64,000 nucleotides of DNA from Sarcophilus harrisii. Its lineage: Eukaryota; Chordata; Mammalia; Dasyuromorphia; Dasyuridae. A model generated the notes under the pieces. The model worked only from the letters and a program-made list of their open reading frames with translations. It was not told the DNA's origin and searched no databases. The stretch lies in the NCBI RefSeq assembly GCF_902635505.1, contig NC_045431.1:5380501-5444500 (forward strand), given 5' to 3'. This document shows, in pieces, positions 35,691 to 50,330 of this stretch. The first letter of the stretch is position 1. Each line of letters starts with the position of its first letter. The translations under genes and the position numbers were made by a program.

Positions 35691-37484
35691 GTAGGCCCCA
35701 AATCTGCGATATCGGAGCGGTGTTGGTCCCCGCATGGACAACTCCCTGCGGATTCTCCTGCCCACAACTGGCGGGGAAATTTCGCATCGAAGTTGTGCAC
35801 ACGGCTTTGTTCACGCTCATAAGTGGCTACAGGGAAAGGCTCCCCGGCACGGGGGCGGCCCCAGTCTGCACCTTCGGCCCGAAATGAAGCCACTAATAAG
35901 ATCGAGGCGAAGGGCCTTTCGGGGCCCAATTCACAGTTTCGGGGGACTCCACGATGCCGGCAGGAGCAGGCGGAGGCCTCGGGGTTGCGGGCGGCTGGAG
36001 GGCGCCTGTAAATGCCTGCGAGGGCTGGCGAACAAGCCCTCGCCCTTAACCAAATTGTCCCCTGCCGGGATCCCGAGGTGCCCCCGGGCGTCCTCGTGGG
36101 ATAGAGCGGGGCTGAGCCCCCGACTGGGCCTCCTAACGGGAGAGCGGCCGAAAACCGCCGAGCTCAGCCCCCCAAAGCTACCAATCCCTTTGTCAGTTTG
36201 CGGCTCTTCCTTTTCTGGAGGAAGCGAAACTAAGCACTCTCGGTGCCGCCGCGGGCGATGGTGAAAACGGGCCGGGCAGCGGGTCTGAGCTAACGGGCAG
36301 CGAGGTGGGAAGGGGGGGGGCGGGGCCGGAAGTATTTGGCTTCCAAAACAAAGGGAGCCCCGGGCCACCCCAGGTTAACTTCACGTGAGTCGCTTTCTAC
36401 CGACGTGCTTTTGGCAGCGAGCCTCGGAGACAGATACACGACATGCGTCCGGAACCGTGTGTTCAACTAAGTTTATAAATTAAAAAATAAAAGCAGATAG
36501 AGCTTACAAATAGTCCCAATTCTTTAATATTCTGGTTGAGTGCATGGTGCCTTTGGGAAGCGACCAGGTGACCTGGAAGCCGACAGGCTGGAGAGCTTGT
36601 TCTCTTCTGGCTTGGGAGGGGCAGGGGAGGAACCAGGAGAGAAGAGGGGAAGGGGCTTAAGGCACTGGAGAGGCTGCAGGTCTCTATCTGTAGACAACGG
36701 TTTCAAAACACTGACTAGAAATATTCCCATTGGATACAAAAATAATAACGACAATAATCATTTTAATACAGCTGGAAAGTGCTACGAGTCGTAACTCCCT
36801 TTAAAAAAAGAAAGAAAGAAAGGCGAGAGTCTCCGGGAAAGTCTCCCCCAAGGGGGATCGACTGCCTTCGCTCGGGCCTCGCTAGGCCGCGGGGGGGGTC
36901 CCGGGGGCCGGCCGCGGACAGCGACCCAAGGGGCGTAAAACGAGGCTTACTTACATTCGGCCCAGAACGGGGCCCGCTGCGGGGGTCACAGACTCGGGCG
37001 CCGGAGGAGGCGGGGGTCGGGGACGGGCACGGAGGCGCCAAACCCAGATCCCAACGACCGAGGCGGCGGCGATCCTCCCGACGCGGCCTCCGCGCCGCCC
37101 CGGGCGCCACTCCTCTGGGTTTGGGATCGCATCGACCCCCTTCCCCCGACTCCGTCTCAATCCAATTAAAAAAATAGATAGATATGTATGTACAAATATC
37201 TCGCTAGCATGGATACCATGAACTCGTTTGGCCGAACGGACGGCACCCTCGGCTTGCTGTGGAATGTCCGGGAAGTCGGGCAGCGGGGCGAGTAACGGTT
37301 CCCCGGCCGCCCCCGCGCCTTTAAGCCGCCCGCCCCCCAAGTCCCCTTCCTCCCCCCGTCCTTAACGAAAAGCCACCTCAGATCCAAGAGCCGGCGTAGC
37401 CCAAGTCAAGAAATCGTAATAAATAGTGTCCTGGAGCTCTCGCCGTCGGACGGCCCTGGGGAGGCGGCGGCGCAGCGGCTCGCC

Positions 37485-40350
<2,866 letters not shown>

Positions 40351-41110
40351 CGGCCCCCCGAGGGCCAGCGGGCCGGGCCCGGGCAGGAGCAGCCACGGCG
40401 ATGGGGCCCGCGCGGGGAGCAGGAGCGAGCGAGCCCGCGAGGCGCCGGGGAGAGAGCACCGATGCGCCTGGAGGGCCCCCAGCCCACTGCTCGGCGCGGC
40501 TCCCTCCCTGTCACCGAAACCTCCGCCCCACCCCCAGCCCCCCTCTCCGCGGCCCTCCCCGGCCTCCAGCCTCCCGGGCCCGCCCCGGCCGCCGGCCCCC
40601 ACCCCGCCCTCCGCGGCGGTGCCAGGGGCTCCGCGGCGGTGCCAGGGGCTCAGCTGGAGGATCTCATGGCGCGGCCGCCGCGGCCCCCGCTCGCTCCGGA
40701 GTGGAGGGGCTCGGGAGGGGGGGGGCGCGGGGGCGGGGGCGGGGAGAGGAGGCGTTCTGCGCGGGGAGCTCCGGCGTGCGTCCTCTGGGAGCCGCGGCCG
40801 CCGGGGACCCTTCCCCGCCTCCCGCCTCCCGCCGTGTCCCGGCCCGCCGGCTCTCCGGGGCCTCCTCGTCCGGCCGCGGCTACGGGAGCCGGCCGGGGTG
40901 GGCAGCTGGATTCGGGCCCCGCAGGACGCTCTCCCCGCCCCCCGCCCGCTTCTATCTGTGGCTTTTCTCTTTCCTTCTCCTTTTTCTCCCAGCTCTGGTG
41001 TCATTGCTCACCTATGAGTGACAGCTGCGGCCCACGCCTTCCCCCTGGGCGGGGCCGGACTCAGGCCCGCGGCCGATTGGCCGCCTCCGGCTGGGCAGTG
41101 TTGACTTTAC
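40351..41110 (-). promoter_or_regulatory. NKX3-2: NKX3-2 5'UTR and CpG-island promoter
   Basis: This is very GC-rich, CpG-dense sequence immediately upstream of the start codon, with no TATA-like box in a convincing position. A CCAAT box in minus orientation (ATTGG on +) lies at 41076-41080 inside CCGATTGGCCG. An exact 20-bp unit is duplicated in tandem at 40611-40650. The transcription start cannot be fixed from sequence alone. Confidence 0.55.
40611..40650. repeat. Exact 20-bp tandem duplication upstream of NKX3-2
   Basis: 40611-40630 and 40631-40650 are identical. They lie 260-300 bp upstream of the start codon, probably in the 5'UTR or core promoter. Confidence 0.97.
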
Positions 41111-43410
41111 CCGACAGAGCGGTGCGAGCCGCCGAGGGGAGACTCGGTTCGGCCTTAACCCCTTGCGCTCCGGCTGCTGCTCGGGCGGGCGGGCCGGGCC
41201 GGCGGGGCGTCCGCTCGCACACGCGGGGCAGCCGAAACGCGACCTGCCCTTGCCGTGACCGCGCTCTCTCAGCGCCCGCAAACGCCCAGCGGCCAGAAGG
41301 CGCTCCGAGGTGAACGCGGACGCCCGCCGACAGCCAGGGGCTCTTTCCCCAAAGATTCGATAAATCCCCGGAGAGGACCCGCCCCCTCTCCCCTGCTTCC
41401 TGTGACTCAGGGCGAGGCGGGCCCGTCCCCGTCCCTGCAGCCTCTGGGGAAGCCGTCCCATGAGCGGAGCGCTCCCCGGCCAAACGTTCTCTCCCCAGAG
41501 ACCAGGCGCCCGCAAAAGGCCGGCGCGCCTTCCGGAGTCGGAGACTCCCGGGCCGCGAAGGCTGCGTGCCGCTGGGAGTTCGCGTAATCTGGAGCCGGAA
41601 GCGACGCTTCCGATTTTTCCTTAGAAGTACAATTCGACCCAAGTTGAGCACGTTCAGGCTTCATGATTTACATTAAAAAGCGTCAGAGACGGGCAGCGGT
41701 TTGCCGTCCTTCTGGCGCAGGGGGGCCGCTGAACATTGTTTTTAAAAAGCAGACTTTAGATGCGCCGGAGAAACCAATTCTCTTGCAAACCGTTGCGTTT
41801 ACACATCGGCCGTGAACGTCGCACAATCCTGGGCAAGCCACACTGTGGTCCCCGGAGAACTAACGTGACGTGACGCTGAGTTCAAAGTGGGACAGTGCGC
41901 ATCCTCCCGAGCGCGGGTTACTGAGGTCCGCCACTGACGCCCGTTTCCTTCCCCCCAGTTTTGTTAGAAAGAGAAAGGGGCTGTCGGGGGCGGTCCTCGA
42001 GGGAACCCCACTATTATTCACACGTCCCGCCCTGGAAAAGGCCGTTTGGGGCCTCGTTTCTGTTTCTAACGCGTTTCCCTGCGCCTTGGTTGTGGCTGTT
42101 TTTATGACTAACTTTAGGAAAACTTCAAGGGAGGAATCATTCCTTCGGCTTCCACGGAGCGCAAACGGACGCAATTTTGCCGGGGCCTGGGAGCGGGAAA
42201 TTATTCGGGGCTGAAGGGAGGAGGGGGGATCCGGTCCTCCCCCTGGTTCTCGGGCGCCGGCCCTCTGCAGCACCAGGGGATGGTGGCTGAGAACCCAGTT
42301 TTAGGCTCCTGCCATCGACAGGTGACTTTGGGCAGGTCGCAGCCGTGGCCGGTGCCGAGGAGGCTGCTTTAGGGGACGAGGCTTTGACGGGAAGGGAGCA
42401 TCCCGGGAGCGCCGAAACCGCCCCGGAGATGGGAACTGAGCAGCCTCGGGTTCTGGGCGTGAGGTCGTGCCGGGAGCCCCAGCAAGCCGCTGACCCGAGC
42501 CACCGAACCAGCCGAGGACTCCCCGGCAGCGGCGGGGGCTTTCTGGGGGATTCGAGGCTGTGTTCGTGTGGTTGCCCCCTCTCTGTGCCTGGCAGGACCC
42601 TTAAGGAACACAACGGGGGCTGTCTTGGCTCTAAGCGCTTGGTGTAAACCCACCGGTCCCTTTTCCGCGTTAAAAAGCGGGCTGGAGCTCGACCGGGCCG
42701 CCCTCGAGCGTAGTTTTTGCCGTTTCTCAGTCTGCGGCGGCGGCAGCGTGGCGGGCTGGGGGCGAGTGCAGAGGTGCCCGAGGCCACGTGAGTGCGTGGT
42801 GCGGGTTTCCTCGGCGTGGGTAAAGATTCCCTGGGAGGGGGTGGGGGGAGGAACGGGGCTTATTTGCGGACGCCGGGGGACCGGGGACAGCCGGACGGAG
42901 GCGTGTGTGCAGGGCACGCTCGCGCAGGACGGGTCCGCCAGGAGCGAGCTAGAGAATAAAAGCCCGGCCTTGGGGGGCCGGGGGGGGGAGAGCGTTTTAC
43001 GTTCCTGACCTCCTGCTTCGCGAGCCCCCAGGCCCAGCTGGCGGGGATACCTGCGCCTACTTCCCAACGGCTGTGATTCTTCCCGCCCGCTTTCTCGGGG
43101 CTGCCCAGGGGAAGTGGGGCCAGGCCCCGGCCCGAAGCCGCCGCGCGCTGGGGGCGCACGTGCCGCCTCGGGGGAGCGCCGAGCGGGAGGGGGCAGGCGG
43201 GGGGATGGCCGTGGGCACTGAGCACAAAGGGGGCCGGCCTTGAGGAGGCTCGGGGAGAAGGCTGCGGAGCTGGCCGCTGGGGCACCGAGCCTACGCTTGC
43301 CTGCCCGCCCGGCCTCTCCCGGCCCCGGCGCTGCAGCCCGAGCCGCCTGGGTGGTCTGCTTTGCGCTTTAGGCTTTTCTGAAGCTTGAAAAAGCCGCCTC
43401 GGTAGGCGGT

Positions 43411-43486
43411 TGGCAGCGAGCGGTGGGCGGTGGGCAGCGAGCGATGGGCAGCGGGCGGTGGGCAGCGAGCGGTGGGCAGCGCCGCC
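43411..43486. repeat. 14-bp minisatellite (TGGGCAGCGAGCGG)
   Basis: Units at 43431-43444, 43445-43458, 43459-43472 and a partial one at 43473-43486, with a longer variant before them. Confidence 0.92.
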
Positions 43487-43489
43487 GCC

Positions 43490-43790
43490 TCTTTCCTCCT
43501 CTCCGCTGTCCCTTCTTCTCCATCTCTATCCTTTCCCCCTCCCCCCCTTTTCTCGCCTCTTCTCTTGCCCCCCCCCCCCCTCCACCTTCTAGCTGCTTCA
43601 GGCTCCTGCCTCCCCGCTTTTCTCGGGCATCTCCTCTCACCCTGGCTCTTTCCTCTGTTCTGTGCTCATTCATTCTCCTCTTTTTCCCTACAGCCCCCCC
43701 CACCACCCCCCCCTTCTGTAATTCTCCCCCTCGTCCGCCCTCCCCGCCTCCCTTCCCTCTCTGCCCGGCCTCGGCCCGCGGCGGGCGCTG
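43490..43790. repeat. Polypyrimidine tract
   Basis: C/T-rich on the plus strand with several C-runs, at the upstream end of the NKX3-2 CpG island. Confidence 0.8.
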
Positions 43791-44759
43791 GAGCTTCTCG
43801 GATTTGTCGGTCCTGCGACCTAGAAGCTGAATCACTGGCTCCGGGCACAAGTGCCCCCAGGGCCGCTCCTAGAAGCCGCCGCAGGAGAGGGTAAGGGCAG
43901 CTCCCGGGGCCTCCCCGTGACATCTGCCTCCTGCAGCTACCGGACAGCCAGCGGGCACCTCCTCCCCTCTGTCGGCCGCCAGATCCTTCCCCGCCGCGGG
44001 GTCCACTGAGCGAAACCCCCTTTCCCCTCCCGGGGGAGCCCGGGTGAAATCGCGCCTGCAGTGGCGAAGGGAATCGCCTAGGGCCTCGGGGAAGGACGCC
44101 GGGAGGGGCCGGCAGGCGCAGGAAATCCGGGAGAAAGCATAATGCCGGGCGCTCAATCCGCTGGGCCCCGGCCCCCGAGGCGCCAGTGTGGCCGCCTGCC
44201 CCAGGGCTCCCTCCGCCTGCTTCGCCCCAGGGAGGGTCACTTCGTCCCACGGGGAGAGCCGGGAGCCCCAGGCTGGGGGCGGGCCGCCGTGCTCGAGGAC
44301 ACCCCCGATCCGCGGCAGCCAGGGTGCCCACGTCCGAAAACGGCGGGGGCGTCGGACGGAGGGGGTGAGCGCGCGCGGTAGCAGACAGACCTCGGGACAC
44401 GGGCACGGGGAGGCAGAGGGACTCACGCCCGGGCACAGAAACCTGAGACAGCTACGGAGACAGGGAGAGCCTCGAGAGGGAAAGCCCGAAGCGGAGGGAG
44501 AGAAACTCCGAGAACCGAAACGGAAGAGCGGCGAGGGCAAACACGCCGGGAGGCGCGCAGCCAGGACCCCCGGGTGCGGGGGGCGCCGATCCCAAGCTCT
44601 TAGGGAAACGCAGAAGGGAACTCCATAGAGGCGCGCCCTGGGAGGGCACCCGGGGCCTGCGGGACCCACAGTCCCCTAGCCAGTCACCCGCATCTCCTCC
44701 CCGAGTGTTCGCTCCCCACGCCAGACACTGCTTGACTCCGGGAACATTTCAAATAGACT

Positions 44760-44935
44760 CTCCATCGTGGTTCTTTCCTTCGTTTTTCTCTCGCTTTCTT
44801 CCTTTTATTTTTCCCTCCTTCCTTCCCTTCCTTTTTTCTTCCTTTCTTTTCATTTCTTTCTTTCTCTTTTATTTCCCCCTCCCTCCCTCCCTTTCCTTTC
44901 CTTTCTTTCTCCTTCCTTTCTCTCTAAACCGTCCT
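44760..44935. repeat. TTCC/TTTC polypyrimidine tract
   Basis: Nearly pure pyrimidine DNA of mixed TTTC and TTCC units, close to where CpG density falls off. Confidence 0.9.
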
Positions 44936-44939
44936 AGCA

Positions 44940-46430
44940 ACAAATAACCATTTCCAGTTTTGCAAATCTCACAGGCGCAGAGAGTTGGGCAAGGCGTTCT
45001 AAGGCGCTTTGGGCCTTCCGTTCACTCTCAGCAGTGGCGTGTAAAGGAGTGAGTGCTCAGAGCTAAGGTTCCTTTAAAGGAATTCTTAATCGAGGCTGGG
45101 AGCCGGGCATTAGGGAAGGTGACGCGCGCCACCTAGAGAGCATCCCCTCTCACTGCCGAGTCTTTTCCTCTGTCCGTTCTTAGAACCCTCCTGGAACGTC
45201 AGAAGGAGCAGGGGCCCAGAGGGATCGAGATCCCATTTGCAGACAAGGAAACTGGAAAAAAACATTTCTGGAAGGCACGCTGGAAAATGTGCCGCTCCCA
45301 CAACCGATCGTCTTGCCTAGGCAGATTGTCCCGTCCAGCCAGGCCTTGGATGCCTTTGTAGAGGAGCTGGTGGACTGTGTCTCGTGTACAAGTTCCCCGC
45401 GCCGACTTCGCCTCCTCCAATTCGTCCTTCATCCTGCCAGGGAAGTGACTCTGGCTCTGTCCTTCTCTCACTCAAAACCGTCGGGCTTCCTCACGGCTAC
45501 TTGAAGAAAGTAGAGCCTCCTGCTTCTGGCATTCAAGGAAAGGCTGCCAGTCTGGTCTGAAAGGGCTTCACGTCTCTCTCACCCTGCTCCTGTTGCTTCT
45601 AGTTTTCAGTTCCTTTCTCATTTTGGCCGAAATCGGTGTTGGGAACAAACCTCCTTAATCGATGTCTAGTTAAGTTTCTTTATTTCATAGTGAACTCAGG
45701 TGTCAGAATCTGATTCCTCCTAGAAGTCTCTCCAATCTCTCAGGCTGAAAATGTCCTCTCTGGCCTGCGATTTCTCATGGCCCAAACCTGCTCTACTTAT
45801 AAGAATGATTTTAGTGGATCTTCTTTTCCTTTATTTGATTATAATATGCTCCAATACCTCTCAGCCGGACTACTGCAGGAACTCCTCCACTAATTTCTCT
45901 GCCTCTGGTTTGGGCTCTTTCCAATCCCTCTTCCTTGCTCTTGGCAAACTATGTTCTCTAATGTTCTCTCTAGATGTTCTCTAATAGGGATCCAGCCCTA
46001 TTTTTCCTTGCTCAAAAAATCTCACTAGCTCCAATTCCAATTTGTAATGCTCCTTCCCTTCTCTGCTCCTCCCCCCTCTCCCCCTTACCTCTAACACACT
46101 GACTCTAGGATAAAATACTATTGGCATTAAAAAAATTAGCTACTTTTATTCCTAACAAGTGTGATTTACATTAAGCCAAACTGTGAGTAGAGGCTAGGAA
46201 CAATGCTACCTTAAGTGTGCTAGGGCCCCCACAGCCAGGGGGGAAAGAATTCAGTTTGACATTTAAAGTCCTTTACAATCCATTTCCCATATAGTTCCCC
46301 GATTTATTTCATATGACCATCCTTTATACACTCTCCATTTCAGTCAAACTGCCCTACTTGCTCTTCTGGGAAAGATAGTTTAATCTGCAGGAGACCAAGC
46401 TAAGATGATAGAGAGAAGTCAGAAAGCTGC
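44940..46430. other. Intergenic DNA, nothing firm
   Basis: No gene. Around 45.5-46.3 kb, phrases such as 'cctttacaatccatttccca' and 'ctctccatttcagtcaaact' recall an L2 3' half, but the match is weak. Confidence 0.4.
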
Positions 46431-48540
46431 CTGACTTTTCCTGTTTCCCTTGAAAACAACTTTAAATCAAGCCTCTGAACAGATTCTGGAGTGGCAGAAA
46501 TTACAGAGATGGAACAAAACCATTTTTCAGCTTAAGACAGCTTGGAAGGACTTTAGGAATGATCCGATTCACTTGGTGAAACGAGAGTGCAATGCAGCCC
46601 ACGCGTTGTCCGGGAAAGGCAGCCAGACGGCCTTAGCCATGGCACCGATCGGCAACGGAGACCCCTCAGTAATGGCTCAACAGGATAGCAGCACAACACA
46701 AACAAAAACTCCTGGGAAGCCTGGAGACAATACATAAGTCAGGCTTCCCCAGTGCTGTGAGCAGGTCATCAAGCATCAGAAGCCCCAAAGCTCAAAGTCA
46801 GTGACCTCACCCATGGCCCGGAGCACATGAAGCTTGGGAACTTGCCTCCTGTGCTACAGCAGAGTCAACTTTAAAAGTTATGAAATGGGGGGAGGAGGGG
46901 AAGAAAATGAGCAAGGAACTAAAAAGAACCTTGACCACAGAAAGTTATTATGGTGACGGGGAGATCAAAACACCAGTTCAGAAGAAGACAAAATACCTAC
47001 ATGTAAAACCTTAAAGGGGGATATGAATTGGTCTCAAGCCCAAAATGCCTTCTTGGAAGATCTCAAAATAGTTGTTAGAAGTCAGATAAGAGAGGTAGAA
47101 GAAAAACCAGGAAAAGAAATGAGAGGTATGAAAAGGAGAGTTAATAGCTTGGAAAAGGAAGGATGAAAATTCACTGAAAAGAAAAATGCAGTTGGCTAAA
47201 TGCAAAAAAACCAAAAACAAAAAAACCATTGAAGAAAACATCAACTTTAAAAAGTAGAATTATCCAAATGGAAAAGGAAGTATAAAAGCTTAACTAAAGA
47301 AAATCATTCCTTTAAAATTAAAACTGGGCAAAGGGAAGCATAATGTCTTTGAGACACCAAGAATCAATAAAATAAATAAATAAAAAGAATGGGGAAAAAA
47401 ATAGCAGAAAGTATAAAATACCTCACTGGAAAAACAACCACCCTAGCAAATAGATCCAGGAGAGATAATTTAAGAATTATGGACTACCTGACAGCCATGA
47501 TCAAAAAAAGATCCTGGACAGCATCTTTCAAGAAACCATCAAAGAAAACTGCCCTGATACCCTAGAATCAGAGGGCAAAATAGTCACTGAAAGACTCCAT
47601 CATCCCTCCTGAAAGAGATCCCACAATGAAAACACCAAGAAATATTATAGCTAAATTCCAGAACTATAAGGTCAAGGAAAAAAAAAATACTGCAAGCAGT
47701 CACAAACAAACAAACAAACAAACAAAAATCCAAATACTGAGGAGCCACAGTCAGGATTATCCAGGATTTAACAGTTTCTACATTAAAGGACCAGAGGGCC
47801 TGGAATGTGCTATTTCAGAAGGCAAAGGGACTTGGATTACAACCGAGAATCAACTACCCAGCAAAACTGAGTGTAATCTTTTAGGGAAAAAGATGCATAT
47901 TCAAGAAAATAGGGCACTTTCAAACTTTCCTGATGAAAAGGCCAGAGCTGAACAGAAAATTGAATTTTTAAATATAAGACTCAAGAGAAGCATAGAAAGA
48001 GGTAAACAGGAAAAAAAAAAGTTGCCCAAGATTAAACTATTTACCTCCCTACATGAGAAGACGATACTTGTAACTATTGAGAATGCTATCTTTATTAGGG
48101 CAGTATAGATAAATACAGGGTATGCGTGTAAGTTGACTCTGATGAGATATATATATAATGAAGAGGTAGAAAAGGGATTGTACTGGGAGAAAGGGAAAAG
48201 GGGAGCAAAATGGGATAAATTACACTTCGTGAAGAGGCACAAAAGACCTATTAAAGTAGAAGAAAAAAAGGAAGGGGAATGAGCATTGTTTGAACCTTAA
48301 TATTTCATCAGATTTGGTTCAAAGAGGGAATAACATACAAACTGAATTGGATATAGAAACTTATATAGGCCCTATAGGGACATAGGAGAAATGGGAAAGA
48401 AAAGAGAGGGCAGGAATAGAAGGGAAGGTAGAAACAGTAGGGGAAAAGGAGAAGGGAGGACGGCAGAGAAAGGAAGGAGCATTAATGGATTAGGAATGAG
48501 AAAGAAGAAAAAACAAGCAAATAATAACAAAAGTGAAAAT
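46430..48540 (+). repeat. L1-type LINE with ORF1 only (HAL1-like), disrupted
   Basis: A 5' section with an open stretch at 46450-46737 leads into an ORF1-like region at about 47030-48000. Recognisable are 'aatagatccaggagagataa', 'gaaaactgccctgatacc', the peptide TPRNIIAKFQNY typical of L1 ORF1p, and 'gaatcaactacccagcaaaa'. The frame is broken in several places. AG-rich 3' sequence follows with no ORF2, which resembles half-L1 elements. Confidence 0.65.
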
Positions 48541-49075
48541 CCTATCTAGTGATCCATACTGAGTCCCATAGTTCTTTCTCTGGGTATAAATGGCTTTCTC
48601 TATCACAAGATTATTGGAACTGTTCTGAATCACCTTGCTACTGAAGAGAGCCATGTCTAATCACAAGTCATCATTGTACAGTCTTGTTGCCGTGTACAAT
48701 GATCTCCTGGTTCTGCTCATTTCACTCAGCATTAGTTCCTATAAGTCTCCCCAGGCCTCTCTGAAACCATCCTGCTGGTTGTTTCTTACAGAACAATGAT
48801 ATTCCATAACATTCATATACTATAACATATTCAACCATTCCCTAGCTGATGGGCATCCACTCACTTTCCAGTTTCTGGCCACTACAAATAGGGCTGCCAC
48901 AAACATTTTTTGTACATACAGGTCCCTTCCCCTTCTTTAAGATCTCTCTGGGATATAAGCCCAGTAGGAACACTGCTGGGGCACAGGGGACGCACAATTT
49001 GATGGCCCTTTGGGCATAATTCTAAACTGCTCTCCAGAATGGTTGGATCAGTTCACAACTCCATCAATGATGTAT
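48541..49075 (-). repeat. L1 3' region, antisense copy
   Basis: Plus-strand blocks 'acaatgatctcctggttctg', 'ctcatttcactcagcattag', 'tgatgggcatccactcactt' and 'ttctggccactacaaatagg' are the reverse complement of the marsupial L1 3' end. It begins directly where the ORF1-bearing element stops. Confidence 0.8.
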
Positions 49076-50330
49076 TTATTAGTGCGAGGGAAAGACTTCT
49101 TGCCAAAGAGATGGGAGGTGTCTTCAAGGCTGTGTCCAAGGGGAAGAGGGAGAGCTCTCTCACCCTTCAGATCAGCCAAGGAAGGACATGAGAAGGGATG
49201 GGGAACAAGGAGGTCACTGGACCGAAGGGCATGAGAAGAAGTAAAATATAAGAGGAGGCCTAGAAAGTAAGAAGTCAGATTAGAGAGAGCTCGAAATGCC
49301 AAATAAAGAACTGTTTGGTCCTGGTGAGAAAGGGAACCACGGGAGTTATTGGGCAGAGGAGGGTCAGATGACGACCTCTGCTTTAGGGAAAAGCATTTTG
49401 GCAGTTGGATGGTTTCAGAGAGTATGGGGAGACTTATAGAACTAATGCTGAGTGAAATGAGCAGAACCAGGAGATCATTGTACACGGTAACAAGACTGTA
49501 CAATGATCAATTGTGATAGGATTGGAAGGAAACCAGTTAGGACAGTGTGGACAAGAGGTCAGGAGGATCTGAACTAGGATGCTGTCTGTGGCCGATGGGG
49601 AAGATGTCCTAGAGAAGAAGTGACGAGATTTGGCAGATGGCTTGATATTTGAGAGGAGACAAGAGTCAAGGAGGAAGGTGAGTAAAAGAGGAACCCCAAT
49701 TCAGTGACTGGAAGAATAGTGGCCCATTAAATGTCAATAAGAAATTTGGGAAGGGTTGGGTTTGGGGTAGATGGAAGAGAAGTTGTTTTGAAAATACGGA
49801 GTTTGATACCTATGGAACTCCTATTTCACATCTGGCAGAAATGTGGTTAGGCGAGTCATCTCCCCAGAGAGAACTGCAGTCACCTCCTGAGACATCCGGA
49901 AAGAAAAGGGCCCAGGATGGTCTGGGGAGATGCCTTTTAGGGTCTTACTCAGATAATCCAGCACAAGACTGAACAATGGTGGGACAGGTCAGACAGGTGG
50001 GAGAACCAGGTAAAGCGGTCATGAGGACCCCAAAAGGAAAATGTGGGAGAGGGTGATCAACAACATAAAATCCGGCCCTGACTGGGTTTGGTCCCAGAGG
50101 TACTTGGAGATACCCCTTCAAGTGAAGGGTGCAGTGGCATCCGCTGCTGGACCCATCCAGGGAGACTTAAGGAGGCAAGACCCAGGGGGTCTAGGATTTG
50201 GCCAACATGGCAGGGCGTTCCCTCCCTGGATCCGTGCAGCAGCCCTGGTGGCATGGAAGCAAACCAGTGAAGCGCCTTTGCCCGGGGTGACATAACCGGT
50301 TTTTTTCTCAGAAAAAAAATTCAACATTTG
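49076..50330 (+). repeat. Unassigned old repeat with an L1 3' fragment inside
   Basis: A sense L1 fragment lies at about 49430-49520 ('ctgagtgaaatgagcagaac'). The flanking A/G-rich sequence looks like an older interspersed element, family unknown. Confidence 0.45.

Larger units (their letters stand above)
33655..36450. promoter_or_regulatory. CpG-rich flank just downstream of NKX3-2
   Basis: CpG-dense blocks at about 33.7-34.5 and 35.7-36.4 kb enclose an AT-richer, non-repetitive middle. No coding exon is supported. The nearness to NKX3-2 suggests a proximal 3' regulatory region. Confidence 0.5.
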
